A program made the translations under genes and the position numbers. Under the pieces are notes generated by a model. That model saw only the letters and a program-made list of their open reading frames with translations, made no database searches and was not told where the DNA came from. This document shows, in pieces, positions 48,571-60,600 of a stretch of DNA of 64,000 nt; positions within the stretch are counted from its first letter, which is position 1; each line of letters starts with the position of its first letter. The stretch comes from Trogon surrucura. Its lineage: Eukaryota; Chordata; Aves; Trogoniformes; Trogonidae. Location of the stretch: contig CM036658.1 in the NCBI GenBank assembly GCA_020746105.1, positions 30,777,099 to 30,841,098 on the forward strand, given 5' to 3'.

Positions 48571-50639
48571 TGATGTAACACTTCCCAGGCTGAAAAACCC
48601 TATGCAAGTCTACTGACTGGAGAGAGTGGAAGGGAAATAAAATCTGCTAGAGAAGACAGTTTCAGTTCCAACTAGGTGTTATTATTTGGCCAAGCTTTCA
48701 CAACAGATGAAAACTAACTCTCCAGAAAGACAGGAAACGCTGAGAAAGTTCACTTCCTTGCTGAGATAATTAATGGGGTGACAGAGGACAAACCAGGCCA
48801 GGACACATAAAGGTAGATAATGAGAAGCATCACTTTGTCTTAGAACGAGGACAGAATTTAAGTGCTATAAATAGCTTTCATTTCCTGTAAGACGTAATAA
48901 CAGAGGAGAAAACGGTATTTTGAAATATGCTTTGGAAAATAACCATGTGTGAAGATTATGGCAGAGAGAAAGCAAAACTACAATAAATGCTCTTTTAATC
49001 AAGCACAACACAAAAATACTATGATGTTCTAACATCCAAACAACAAAATACTAATAATAAAAATCCCTAAAGAAATAGAAACATGCATAAGTCTATAAAT
49101 AACAAGATTACAACTGTGGAAAAGTCACAGTGAACACATTCCTTCATGAAAGTAAAAGCTCCAGCTTGAGGTGACTCAGAGGAAACTTTTACAGCAGATG
49201 GAAAAAAAATAAATTAGTAATAGCAAAGATAAAGAATGACAAGGATAAATTTCAGTGAAAATCCCTCCTGAAATTGTATTCCTGACATTTCAGATTTCTT
49301 TGCCAGACCACACAGACATTACTCAGACTCTGAAGACTAACGTCAGTTTCCGTCACTTTGTGTCTTGCCTTTTTCAGCTCATCTCTTTGCAGTCTCAACT
49401 TCTGTCATTTCAATTACTGTAACAGTAATTTCATAACCCTACAGGGGTGCAACTATTGTTTCATAAAAATGTTTGTTAAACTATTAGTCTTTGAACCTAT
49501 CAGACCAACTAAGCCCACAGAAACTGCTTCGTTGTGCAGTAAGGTACTCATTTGCCAGCAATTGCACTTCCCTTCTCCTCCTGACTCAATATGTAACACG
49601 CAACTTTGCTATCGTTAATGGCAATACACAAGCATTCCTGAGGGTGAAAACAGACTCATCCGTTTCAAACACACACTGCTACAGTAGACTATATCATTTT
49701 AGACCTTTCAGGCCCTGTAGAAAGGGCAATCATAGGAATAACCCTGCATATAATGACAACAGATTAACACAGTTTAAAATATATTAAAAAAAGAAACAGA
49801 CAAAGGAAACAGAAATAGGTCCTGAATTAAAAAAAAAAAAAAAAAAGATAAATGTTGACAGTACACAAGAGACTGATTAACAAGGTTAACTGAGAACTGA
49901 GAAGCTCATAATTCTGGCTACAGAGAAGGACTGCAGTTTATTAAAGTAACAATACAAAACCAGCCTAAAGTATCATAAACCTTCACTTCCAGAACTAACT
50001 TGGTGAGAGACCACCTCAAGGAGCACACAGAAATTAACAGTCCACCAAGAATTCATGAAAAGACTGTACAGTAAAAAATAATATATTGTTAAAGAGACAA
50101 TTAACAACCTGTATCAGACTTTGCAACTGATATTAAGTAGAGAAATATTCTTCAGATTTGCTGAAGAAAAATAAGTAATATTGCTGCCATTATAAAGACA
50201 GGTGGCCCTCAAATTTTAATTTCTGTTAGCTTTCAAGAATGGTGGTTGAATGACTTGGCTTTCACTCCTACACTTAATATCACTTATACATATCTAGCAG
50301 CAAGATGGACAATGGAAATGAAAGCATCAGAGTAGTAAGTGAAAGCCCAGAAACTCAATGTGCTGATGTGGGATGAGCTCAGCTGTACTCCTCTAGAAAT
50401 GCTGACACAGTTACCCTGAGGGCCAGTAGCATGACGTTTTCATCTTGACAGTCAGACAACAGGTGATGGAGAAAAAGTATTATATTTATATTTAAATGGA
50501 AGGATGGCATCTGCGGGCTGATAAACCCGAAATGAAACCCCTAAATTGTGGAAACACCTGTCAGAAAGAAATAAAGACAGCAAATAAAATTGGCTAAACT
50601 AGGATAATCAAGCTACATAAAAATGGCCACATTAAATGA
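48571..50639. other. Anonymous AT-rich DNA
   Basis: No gene or repeat family was recognised. It contains an A18 run at 49829-49846. ORFs are under 100 codons. Confidence 0.55.
49829..49846. repeat. A18 run
   Basis: Eighteen adenines; nothing recognisable adjoins. Confidence 0.9.
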
Positions 50640-51010
50640 GATCAAACTTCTGTTTAGCCTATTATCTTGTTTCCAACAATGAGTGATCAGAAACAGATGC
50701 TGAAGAATACAATGAGTAGTCTCCTGAAGAACCCTCTCAGGCTACAACCACCTGAGGCTCAGGGTTTTCCTGAGACACGTGCTTTAGTCTGTACATGTCA
50801 TGAGCTTCCAGGCTTTTCTGTGCACTTAGTGAGTTCCCTCTCATGACATTTGTCCACTGTCATCTTCAACACATAAATCCTCATATTCTCCGTAATATAT
50901 AGTGGCAAGATGTTCCACAGCTTAAGTACATACTTTTTGAAGAGCCACTTCCAGGTGATTATAGTTAACTGGTCTTCTAGATAGCAAAATCTGTAATCTG
51001 GGTCAGGGCT
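50640..51010 (-). mobile_element. Ancient CR1/L3-like element fragment
   Basis: The minus strand encodes 'WLFKKYVLKLWNILP' followed by 'ITEN', the same C-terminal ORF2 segment that reads '[12 protein letters not shown]' in younger CR1. The left part ('tagcctattatcttgtttcc', 'agaaacagatgctgaag') matches the 3' region of an old amniote CR1-like repeat as I remember it. Divergence is far higher than for the other CR1 copies. The exact family name needs a library search. Confidence 0.65.
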
Positions 51011-51361
51011 AAACAGCAATGAAACTCTAACGAGAATCTGGCTCATGTCATACCCTGTCACAAACATTGTAAGTGCTCTGAGGAAATCAGCTGATCCAGC
51101 AGAGCTAGGGGACTACACAGGACATGAAGTAAAAAGTCAAAAAGACCTTAAAAGAGGAAAAAAATTCTCATTGTGCAATATGCAAGATCTTAAGTATAAG
51201 AACAAACTAAATAGCTTCGTGCTAGAGATCAGGAATGTGCTGAAAAGACCTTCTGTGTACAAGGTGGTCACAGCATGGTGGTCAGCTGCCAATGACATCA
51301 AAATGGAATTGCAACTTGAGGATGTTGCAAAACAGGTAGTTCCAGTAAAGTCAAGCAATAC
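51011..51361. other. Unassigned sequence between old CR1-like pieces
   Basis: A plus-strand frame is open over 51045-51380 (111 codons), lysine-rich and without a domain I know. Its position next to CR1-like sequence on both sides suggests it could be a very decayed ORF2 middle part, but I cannot align it. Confidence 0.35.
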
Positions 51362-51790
51362 CAAGAAAAGTTCTGGTTAGACCTCATCTACAATATTGTA
51401 CACATTTCTATGAAGATTAACTCAATCAAAGTAGAGATACAAAAGCTCTCTGTTTCGTCAAAAGGAGAGAGAGTCTCAAATTAACAAAAAGAGTAAGATT
51501 TTCTTTACTTCTACATGAGCGCACTAGCAGAGGTAGAGGAAAAAATATTCAAGAGCTAGCTGAGTTGAGTGGCAACACTAAAAAAAAAATCTAAAAGATT
51601 CTAAGTTGTTACATCAATTGTTATAAAATAATATTGCAAGTGGAACAGTAGGAAGAAAAGAACAACAAAAGAAATGGACATATTTAAAATGGATCTAGAT
51701 AAACTCACAAAGAAACATGTGATCTGCCTCCAAGAGAAGGGTCCTGGATTCAGAGACATAGTTTGTTCTTTCCAGTCATCTATTCTGAAA
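51362..51790 (+). mobile_element. Possible old CR1-like fragment
   Basis: 'ctggttagacctcatctaca' fits the CR1 'LVRPHLQY' coding segment, and 'atggatctagataaactcac' near 51690 fits a late ORF2 segment. The sequence between is decayed. Only the first match is persuasive. Confidence 0.4.
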
Positions 51791-52715
51791 TAAAACATAG
51801 AACACCACACACAAAAGCCATGACATTTCAAAAAATATCATAAGCTGTGCCTATGACTGGAATGTCTTTTACTCCAATTTCATCTCCCTTTTCTAATTGG
51901 AAAAACTGTCAGGCAAAGCTTTTTTTTTCTCCACCATCTGCCTGCCTTCCCACCAGCATCCCTCCTTTTCCTTCATCCCTGAATTTTCTCCAAGTTCTCC
52001 ATTTGTGTCAGTGGTTCCATCATCTGTGACATGCTGACGTTTTATCAGGAATTAAAGAAAAATCCCAAATAATTTTTACTTCTACTTTTTGTCATTATGA
52101 TTTTCTTCATACCTGTAGGGAAAATTATCAGTCTTGTTATATAAGGCAAGAACGAGCAGCAGAGGCCCAAGAGCAGTTTGCAAATCAAGATGGTAACACT
52201 GTCAACATTCACCCAGAGGCATTCTTTGGAAAACAGCAGCACAGAACCTGTCTAAAGAGGAAACCAGTAAATTCTTGCTGAATTTAATGCAACAGCTTTG
52301 TTTTCTCATTTATTTTCATGTTAAATTTTGAAAAATTTGAAAATTTTAAATAATTCCAGATTACATAGTGTTTCCCAGATGAATATCTTTTTATTTCTAA
52401 AATCCTATGAAATACGAACATGACCAGAGTCCCTGTTTGGTTTCTTGCCTGATGCAGTCCCACCAGGAGTAAAAAATGTATGCATGGACACACTTTCTGG
52501 AACTTCTACGTTTATTAAGTTGGCTGAAATACTGCAGTTATAAGCGTCACCACCATGAATACGAACAGGGAATGCCTTCAGTCTTTCTTTGAATAATTAT
52601 AGAGGGAATCTGTAGTCCTAGCTCAGGTGCCTAAAGCCCAGGTGCCACAAATTTGGAGACATCAAACCTGGCGCTGGAGCTGGCTGCACTGGAGCGGTGA
52701 AATGGGGCACTTTGC
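51791..52715. other. Anonymous AT-rich DNA
   Basis: No gene or repeat recognised. Confidence 0.5.
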
Positions 52716-52928
52716 TGAAGCATTTTTTTCACAGAAAGAGCAGTCAGACACTGGAATAGGCTGCCCAGGGAGGTGGTTGAGTCGCCATCCCTGGATGTGG
52801 TTAAAGGTCATTTAGATGTGGTGTTGGGGTGTATGGTTTAGGGGTGAGCTTTGTAAAGTAGGGTTTATGGTTGGACTCAACGATTCCAAGGGTCTTTTCC
52901 AACCTGAATGATTCTGTGATTCTGTGAA
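52716..52928 (+). mobile_element. CR1 3' end
   Basis: About 210 bp with 'ttcacagaaagagcagtcag', 'ggctgcccagggaggtggtt' and 'gagtcgccatccctggatgt', the 3' UTR and two TTCTGTGA octamers at the right end. It is a typical 5'-truncated copy. Confidence 0.95.
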
Positions 52929-54607
52929 AGTGGACTATTCACCGTCAAGATTCCTTTTCTGAAAAGGTACATATTGCAATGAAACAGAGGACCACACTAC
53001 TGTGTCATCCTGCAAATACTTAGCCTGTGAGTCTCTACAGAGCTTTTACAGTTTAATTATTCCTTAGATGTGGTTCAGAAAACACTAAGGTAATTTGTTC
53101 CCCTTTGATGTCCTTAAAGAAAGTCATTCCTTCAGAGAAATCTCTTTCTACAGAGCTAGAAACAGGATTTGCCTCCTGAAAGAAAAGAGAAGGCCTTGTG
53201 AATTATCTGCAACCACTTTCATTAGAGGACATATATGCATGAACAGAGAAAATTATGTAAAGCGCATGTCTGTGTCATAGGAGATGAGTTCTGCAAGTAG
53301 TCTAGTCACAACAACACAGCATTCTGTGTATGTTAATGTATCATACATATATTTTGCATCGCAAACAAATGCCATGCAAAACCAGAAGCAGGAGAAAATC
53401 AAAGTTAAGGGTACTGCTAAAGGAAAAAGACTTTGTGATAAACTTCCTAATCTGCACTACTAATAAAATTTTAACAAAATTTTATTGTCACTTTGTTTGT
53501 TTGCCTGTTGGGTTTGGTTTCTTGAAAAGACTAAATAGTTTCCATTCACAAAAACATCATACTATGCTTCCTATGTCTGTGGCAATCTGCAGTAAGAGGA
53601 ATGGTGAGATTCCAAGAACATCTTGACTGGAATAAAACCTTAAAGCCACATACATTTGCTACTTCTCTATGTTAGAAGAAAGCAAGATGTCAACATCTTG
53701 TCCTCTAGCCATACAGGTTCCCAAAGTCTAACACAAAGGTCTTCAACGAAAAATTGTACTGACGTATTTTAAGACTGTACAAAAATCAAGGTAACAATAT
53801 GTTCAAAATAGACAATTAATTATCATAAAATCCATCTGATCAAGATTTAATCAGAGCATATTAGCATTTATGTAACAGACAACTTTGTTTCATTGTGTGT
53901 AAGAAATCATATACACCACGAAGACACATCATGTCTGTAACTAATGGTGATAACAATGCCTCACTCCTGATTAATAAATTAAGATGAGAAATAAGAGATT
54001 AACATGGGAAAAGTACTCTGCCTACACAGAAAAAGCGCAATTATGAAAACAAGAATTTGGTTTTTAGAAAATTAAGGCTCAATAATATTTCAAATTCCAT
54101 CAAAGCCTTGCCACTCTTTGAAAAGACAGCTATAAAAGAAACAAAAATCATTTGAAAGACTGTCACATAATACCAGGACATGAATGCTATATCATGAGAT
54201 GTCACTGTCAGAAGTGGTGAAAACTAAAGAGAAGAATGTTTCACACTTAGCAAAGACCTACAGAAATATAGATCCTTCCTACTTTTCATAATAGTTTATC
54301 ATTAACTACACTGGACTCCATAATACAAAACATGAAGTCAAGTTTTTTTACATCTTCCAAAGAAAGAATTCATCCAGAGGGTTATTTATTAATTTTTGGT
54401 TTTAGTATTTTACTTTATGCCCCTGGTTGACTAATAACTCTTAAACATTCAATCTCAGAAATAAATTATATCCTAATTCACATGTAAGTTTGTAACAAAC
54501 TTCCAAATTGTCGAGAGAAAAACTGACTAGGTATATTTAACATTCTAAGTTGGTATACACTGAATAAACTTTTACTTTATAATAGAGTTGATTTTTGTTG
54601 TTACTTT
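52929..54607. other. Anonymous AT-rich DNA
   Basis: No gene or repeat family recognised; ORFs are under 100 codons. Confidence 0.55.
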
Positions 54608-54928
54608 TAGTTGCTGCCAGGGACTGGTATGCAGAAAGGCTGTGGCTTACATGTGCTCTTATAGTGACCAAGGTCACTACTAAATCTTGTGCACCATGTT
54701 AGGGTTGCTTGGAAGTAAAAGGGGTCACAAGGAAGTAAAAAGATGGCACCTGTGGGGAGGAGTGAATAGGACAGGTGACCCAAAACTGACCAGCAAAGTA
54801 TTTCATTTCATATAAATCTGAGGGATCACAAGTGTCAAGCCCTCCTCTTCAACGGCCAGCATCCGAGGAAGACTCTGTCAGATCTTCTGCTGCTGATTCC
54901 GATCCTGAATTCCTGAATCCAGCTCCTG
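54608..54928 (+). mobile_element. LTR E, fragment of the LTR D family
   Basis: Shares, in order, 'gttgctgcc.gggactgg.atgcagaaaggc', 'tatagtgaccaagg', 'gtcacaaggaa', 'gacaggtgaccca', 'gggatcacaag' and 'gaatccagctcct' with LTR D. It keeps the roughly 55 bp that flank the CR1 insertion point in D, so it shows the uninterrupted order. The first 150 bp of the LTR and everything after 'agctcct' are missing. Confidence 0.82.
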
Positions 54929-54954
54929 TACACACACACACACACACACACACA
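54929..54954. repeat. (CA)n microsatellite at LTR E edge
   Basis: About 12-13 CA dinucleotides without interruption, directly after LTR E sequence stops matching D. Confidence 0.95.
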
Positions 54955-57138
54955 AATCTCCAGAATGACTGGCACCACTAAAGGACAACAATCCAGTTAA
55001 TACAGCTCTATCAAAGTAAAATTAAGTTTATTCAGTGCACACTACCTGAAAAAAAAAAAGGAAAACCTGAATATTTTTAATGTATCATTTTTCTGTTTTG
55101 TTCTTGCTGGTTTAATTTGAAGAAAGAAACAGATTATGTGAAGTCTGTACTAAATAAAAAGTTCTCACCCCTCTGCAATAGGTTTTTTTTTCTAGTGCAG
55201 TATCCTCATTATCTGAAGTACTATGACTTTTTTGTTGCGCAACCAATCCATTCATCCCCACTTTAAAGATTATTATGTATAGCAATATATCAGCTTAGGG
55301 GTCAGGGGTGTTTTGTGCAGCTATATTGTCTCATATCTTTGCAGTACAGTATATTTTCCACGATACTCATCAAGTTAATGTAAAGTCTCAGCTTCATGAA
55401 ATAGTTTGATGGTTATACTGCCTCGTATCACCAAAGGTTCTGCTTGCTGAGATTCAAGACAGCTGATGAAAATAATTATCTAAAGTGTTTGCACAAGATT
55501 TAAAGTGCTTGCAACGTAGCCATTCAAATTCTAAGCAATTTTTTTAAAAGACAGAATCAAATAACCACTACCTGAAAAAGAAGCATATGCAAATCAATCA
55601 TCAACAAGCAACAACAAAAAACCCGAACTAACAATCACAAACTCCTTGCTCTCTTGCCTCAACATAAACCTCCCAGTTTGGTCAAGCACTAGTTTTCTGT
55701 AAGCCTTTTGGGTTCACCATGGCATTTGTACTTTGACATCAAAAAACAACAGTTATTATTTCAGCAGACATACGTATGATGGTACAGTTTCTTAGTCTTA
55801 ATAAATTATGCAAACTGCCAGACACTTTGTCCATACACAGGGTATTTTTTATCCAAATGCCACAGCTGTACTGAAACTTAAAACCATTCCATAAAATTAC
55901 CTATAAGCAATGAAGGTCAAGTAGGCCTAGATTGCACCACTCCAGTTATCACAAAACTCAGTAACGAAAAAAACTCAGACAAAACTCAGTAGCAGAGACC
56001 ATCTGCTGTCATAAATTCATGCCAGTCAAACGGTCTCTGCGATCATTAGTAAAAACATCTAGAGGATAAAGTACACACTGGTTGGTAACTGAAAATCTCT
56101 TATTTAAAACAGTAGCACTGTAGTATTTTGAGAAAAGAGGGAGAGAATTTTACGTATTTTGGATGCTGAACTGAAAGCTGGAGAACAATGTTAATTTAAA
56201 CTATTATGGACTTTAAACAAGAAGCTTTTGCTTGTAATAACAACCCATACAACTCCGGAATCCAAACAGCACAGCCTTCAGTTGCTACACCAGACTGGAA
56301 GTTGAACTAGAAAAAAATACTAACAATGCTTCCAGATCCTACACAGAAGAATCTCCTATTGGCATGCAAAAGACGCATGATGACAACAGTTGTGTTACTA
56401 AGATGAATACCAGTCACCTAAAACTCTTAAGACCAGCTTTGAAACTTTGATGTTGACTTTCTTGAGTCAACATGCAAGACTGCAGATGAGCACTGTCACT
56501 TTAAGAACCCAGATGTCATTTTGATAGCCACTAATACTGAGGTAGATGAAGTTGCAGAAGTACCACAAACTGTTACAAGGGAAAAGAGGAATAGGGCTAG
56601 GAAAAGAAAACAAAAAACCTTAGGGATTAGTATGATGCAACAGCAGATGAGAAATCTGCAGGGGTTGGACCAGAGGGGAAAATTTAATTTGAATGGTTCA
56701 CAAAGCTAATTTGAGTGGGGAGAAGGATATATCATAGTTTCACGGAGAGATGTTGCAGAGGAGTAGCATTCCTGTAAAAACAGAAGGAGCTGCAGCCCTC
56801 TCTTCCCATTATCACTGCCTAATGTCACATACATGCTCCAGTGGCTGCACTCACTTTAGAACTCCAGTTTCAAACCCTGAGTGTATACATCTGTTATATC
56901 CATATAGGGAGTTATGCTGCAAATCTGTTATTTATTCTTCTGTATGAAAGTAAGTAACATCCAGATGCTGATCACAGGCAGTGAGAAGTCCATAACCATT
57001 TATTACTGCAACTTTAATGAAAAACTAGAGAATATGGTTTTCAGCTAACTTAAAATTTTCAAACAAAGAAATATTTATTGAGGGAAGCTAATGTTTGTAG
57101 TACAACATTTTTACTGAATAGATAACAGATTTTTTGAC
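54955..57138. other. Anonymous AT-rich DNA
   Basis: No repeat family recognised. The ORF at 56521-56709 (+, 62 codons) has a basic stretch (REKRNRARKRKQK) but no known domain; see findings. Confidence 0.5.
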
Positions 57139-57606
57139 ACCACGTTTGGAGTTTTGTGCACGCTTCCAGGCTCCCCAGTACAAGACAGATATGAACATAC
57201 TGCAGCAAAAGGTTGGGAAGGTGATGCAGGGATTGAGTATCTGTTATGAGCAGCAACTGAGAGAACTGGGATTGCTTAGCCTGGAGAAGACTCAGGGGAA
57301 TCCTATGCCAATATGTATACATATTTGACTGGAAGAAGTAAGAAGACAAAGCCAGACTCTTCTCAGCAATGCTAGATGAGAGGATAACAGGCACAAATTG
57401 AAATAAAGGAAATTTTTCTTAAACACAAAATATTTTTACTGTGAGGGTAATTCAACACTGAAATAAGTAGTCCAAAAGCATTGTGGAGTCATCATCCTCA
57501 AAAATATTCAAGAACAAGATCCTAAGTGACCTGCTTTAGTTGAGTCTCAAAGGGACTGGACAATTTCCAGTGGTCCCTTTCAACCCCAACTTGTCTGTGA
57601 TCCTGT
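57139..57606 (+). mobile_element. CR1 LINE 3' part, degraded
   Basis: Starts at the 'LEFCARFQAPQYKTDMNILQ' coding segment of ORF2, passes 'QLRELGLLSLEKT', has frameshifts and deletions in the C-terminal part, and ends in the 3' UTR ('caaccccaacttgtctgtga'). The tail octamers are worn (TCTGTGAT, CCTGT). It is older than the 38318 copy judging by the number of breaks. Confidence 0.88.
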
Positions 57607-60600
57607 ATTTTAAATTAAATATATTTCTTCCAATCATTTGTCCAATAAGTGCTGAACTTTAGCCAGACAATTACTCTCTGTCATGTACCCTTGCAAGAAT
57701 TGAAAAAACTAACACTTTGAAAGTGTTTCTTTTTCCCGAGTTTTCTGCAAGAAAAAGCAGAAGGCATATCACACCCCAAAAAAAAGAATCTCAATGACAA
57801 AGCATGCAAAGAAAGCATTATTTGGGTTTTGTTATGCTGCAGTAAAGAAAAAAAAAACCACTGACCTCAATTTTTCACATTTTCACATTGATTTTATACA
57901 GAAAGGATACAGTTACATGGGTATAAACCAATAAATTTCAATGGAGAAGCAAGCCCAAACTGTTTATTTGCTACTGTTTTCAGCATGTTGGTTTTTTAAA
58001 ATCTGTATCTTGTAGGCAACATAAGTTGCCTGCTTTAACACAGTGCCATTTCCATTAATGTACAAAATGTTACTAGGTACCAAAATTTTGAATACTTTAA
58101 GCACTTCTTTTCCGCAGCTGAATGAAAAGCCAAAATCTAGTTTTTTGGTTCCCCATCAAACTCCTGGAGCCCCATGCAGATGGTCTCACTTTAAACAAGT
58201 AACAGACTTCTCAAACTATTTTCAGAAGTATTAAATTATCTTCTTCTCCTACTTACAACGTAAATGATTACAGTGGAAGTAAGGATGTCTTCCTCTGCTT
58301 CTATTTTGAAGCTGCTCACTGAAGAAAAGTAAACAGACCACAAAGAGAACATAATACCATGGTGGCTGAAAGACGAAAATATTTACTGCAGATTTATCAG
58401 AAATATTTAAAGAGGTAAAAATGAAAGGTGTTTTAAAATTGCAGGATTCTTCATATTATTGAGAAATAATGTACAATGAAATCTGGATATGATTCAATAT
58501 CAGTGCTCTCAGTCGTCATAATGCAATGTGGCACATGCTGCATGAAACGATGGATGAGTTTGTTAACCTTCAAAGACATATGAACATGTTATTATTTTTG
58601 CAAAAGCAACAACTGACGGTACTACTCCTGTCTGGAGGCAATTGCTCCTCACTACTCACATCAGCTGTAGTACAATAATTTTAAACCAAACCAGAATGCC
58701 AGCAGCTCAGCCACCAAGCCCTCCCACCCCAGTCATTCAACACACGCATGACCTGACACAGGGAAACTGTAGTGAGAGATCTGCTAGAGGATTTTCCCAG
58801 CCCTTCCACAGTGCAAGCAGGCTCTGCTTTTCTTCTTCCCTAAGTACCATATAAAAGGCATTTTGAAGCATTGCAGGCAGCTGCAGCAGGAATGACCAGA
58901 GTCACTGATACAAAGACCTGGACATGAGCTGAGAGAGAAGGCATGTATAAACTGCAGACTTCATTATACATTCATGGCTAACATATTAAAGATTCAGTAG
59001 AACAGATAGTATGGACCCTACACAGAAATTTGAGTGAAATGCTACCTGAAGATCTTTACCTTAAGAAAACAATATACATTAGCTACTATTTCCTGCATCT
59101 ACTGAAAAAAAACCCACCAAAAACAATCAATAAAAAAACCCCACCAAACCACAAACAGAAAACCAAAAACAAAACACCAAAACTAACAGACCAACTAGCA
59201 GAATAAAACAAAGCCCTACCTATGGATAGGTAACTGAATTAGTGTTAACCTGTTACATGGTAAGGACAGCAGTCTACATGCAAAACAGATGTCTTCACTC
59301 TGTCTGTCTCACAGTGGTAAGTTCTATTGAAGAAAAAAAGAAAAGGGAGACACCTGAGCAAGAGATACATGAGCTATCTGTGAGGTCACTGACCATTCCG
59401 TTCACCTGCCTTTCAAAGAACTGGTATAATATGCAGGGACAACAATAAGCCACCAGTATTTCATAGCTCTAAAACAAATGAAAACCAGAAGAAGATAGTG
59501 ATGCTCTTCATAAAGTTATTGTGAAATAAGCCCTTTGGGACAGTACTCTTTAAATTCAGTGTCAACACTGGCACCTTTCCTACACCTCCTCCAAAAGAAG
59601 TATTAATTAGTTGTGTACAAATTGGCCGTGAGTAGTAATTTAGCTGGCAATTTTTCACTGAAGTGGGAAGGCTATTCCAGAACTTTGTCCAATGTGAGTA
59701 ATGGGAACAGAAGCATTACTTCACCTCCAGAGGAAACTGGCAAAAACCTGCAAAACTTCAACGACGCTGCTCAACCAAGTCATTGTTTTTCGCATGACAC
59801 ATTCACATATACACATGGCAGCAACTGATTCCTCTGAATTCTGAATTTTTAATAAAAATTAAGCAGCCCAAAACTAAATTCTGTCACCTTTAAACTTAAT
59901 TTTGTTCCTACTGAAGTCTAAGGAAAAATCTAACTAAAACAGACTGAAGTTCATGCCTCACTACTTTGGTTTTCTGTATCACGGTCAGTAGCGCACAGAC
60001 TGTGTGAAGTTCAAACTTGAGCACAAAGATACATTTTTTCCACTGTGGTAATGTTTTTTTGAAAACTGAATTTATATATGCTCTATTTATCTCATGGTTG
60101 CACAGTACACATTATTATCAGGAGCTTAGTATTGCATAAAACGGATGAAGTAGCCAACATGAGTGTTTATAAAAACAAAGTAACTAGTGTAAATTGACAA
60201 TGTGCTTCCCTCTATCAAGCCTCTTCATATTAACAAGCAATACTCTATATGTACACTAGTTATTCCTTTCATTGTGTTACACAATACTCCTGGTAGTTTT
60301 GGTTACGAATCAGATGTGGAGCAACCTTACCTTGCCATGTATCAGCATTTACAATGTTCCTGACAACTTCAACACATGGGGTTTTTTTTAAGGTTCACAG
60401 TTACGTTTTAGCTTTATTGACACTACCAGTTTAAGAATTTTATCTTAATACATCTGCTCTTCTTTGTCATGCATAACTGTGTAAATGCTTCATAGATCAC
60501 AAGTGGGAAAAAAAAGTAAATTATTAAATAATGATTCAGTTACCTGCAATGAGTATTTATGGCCCAGTGTGGATCCCTGGGCAGACCACAATAAAGTTTC

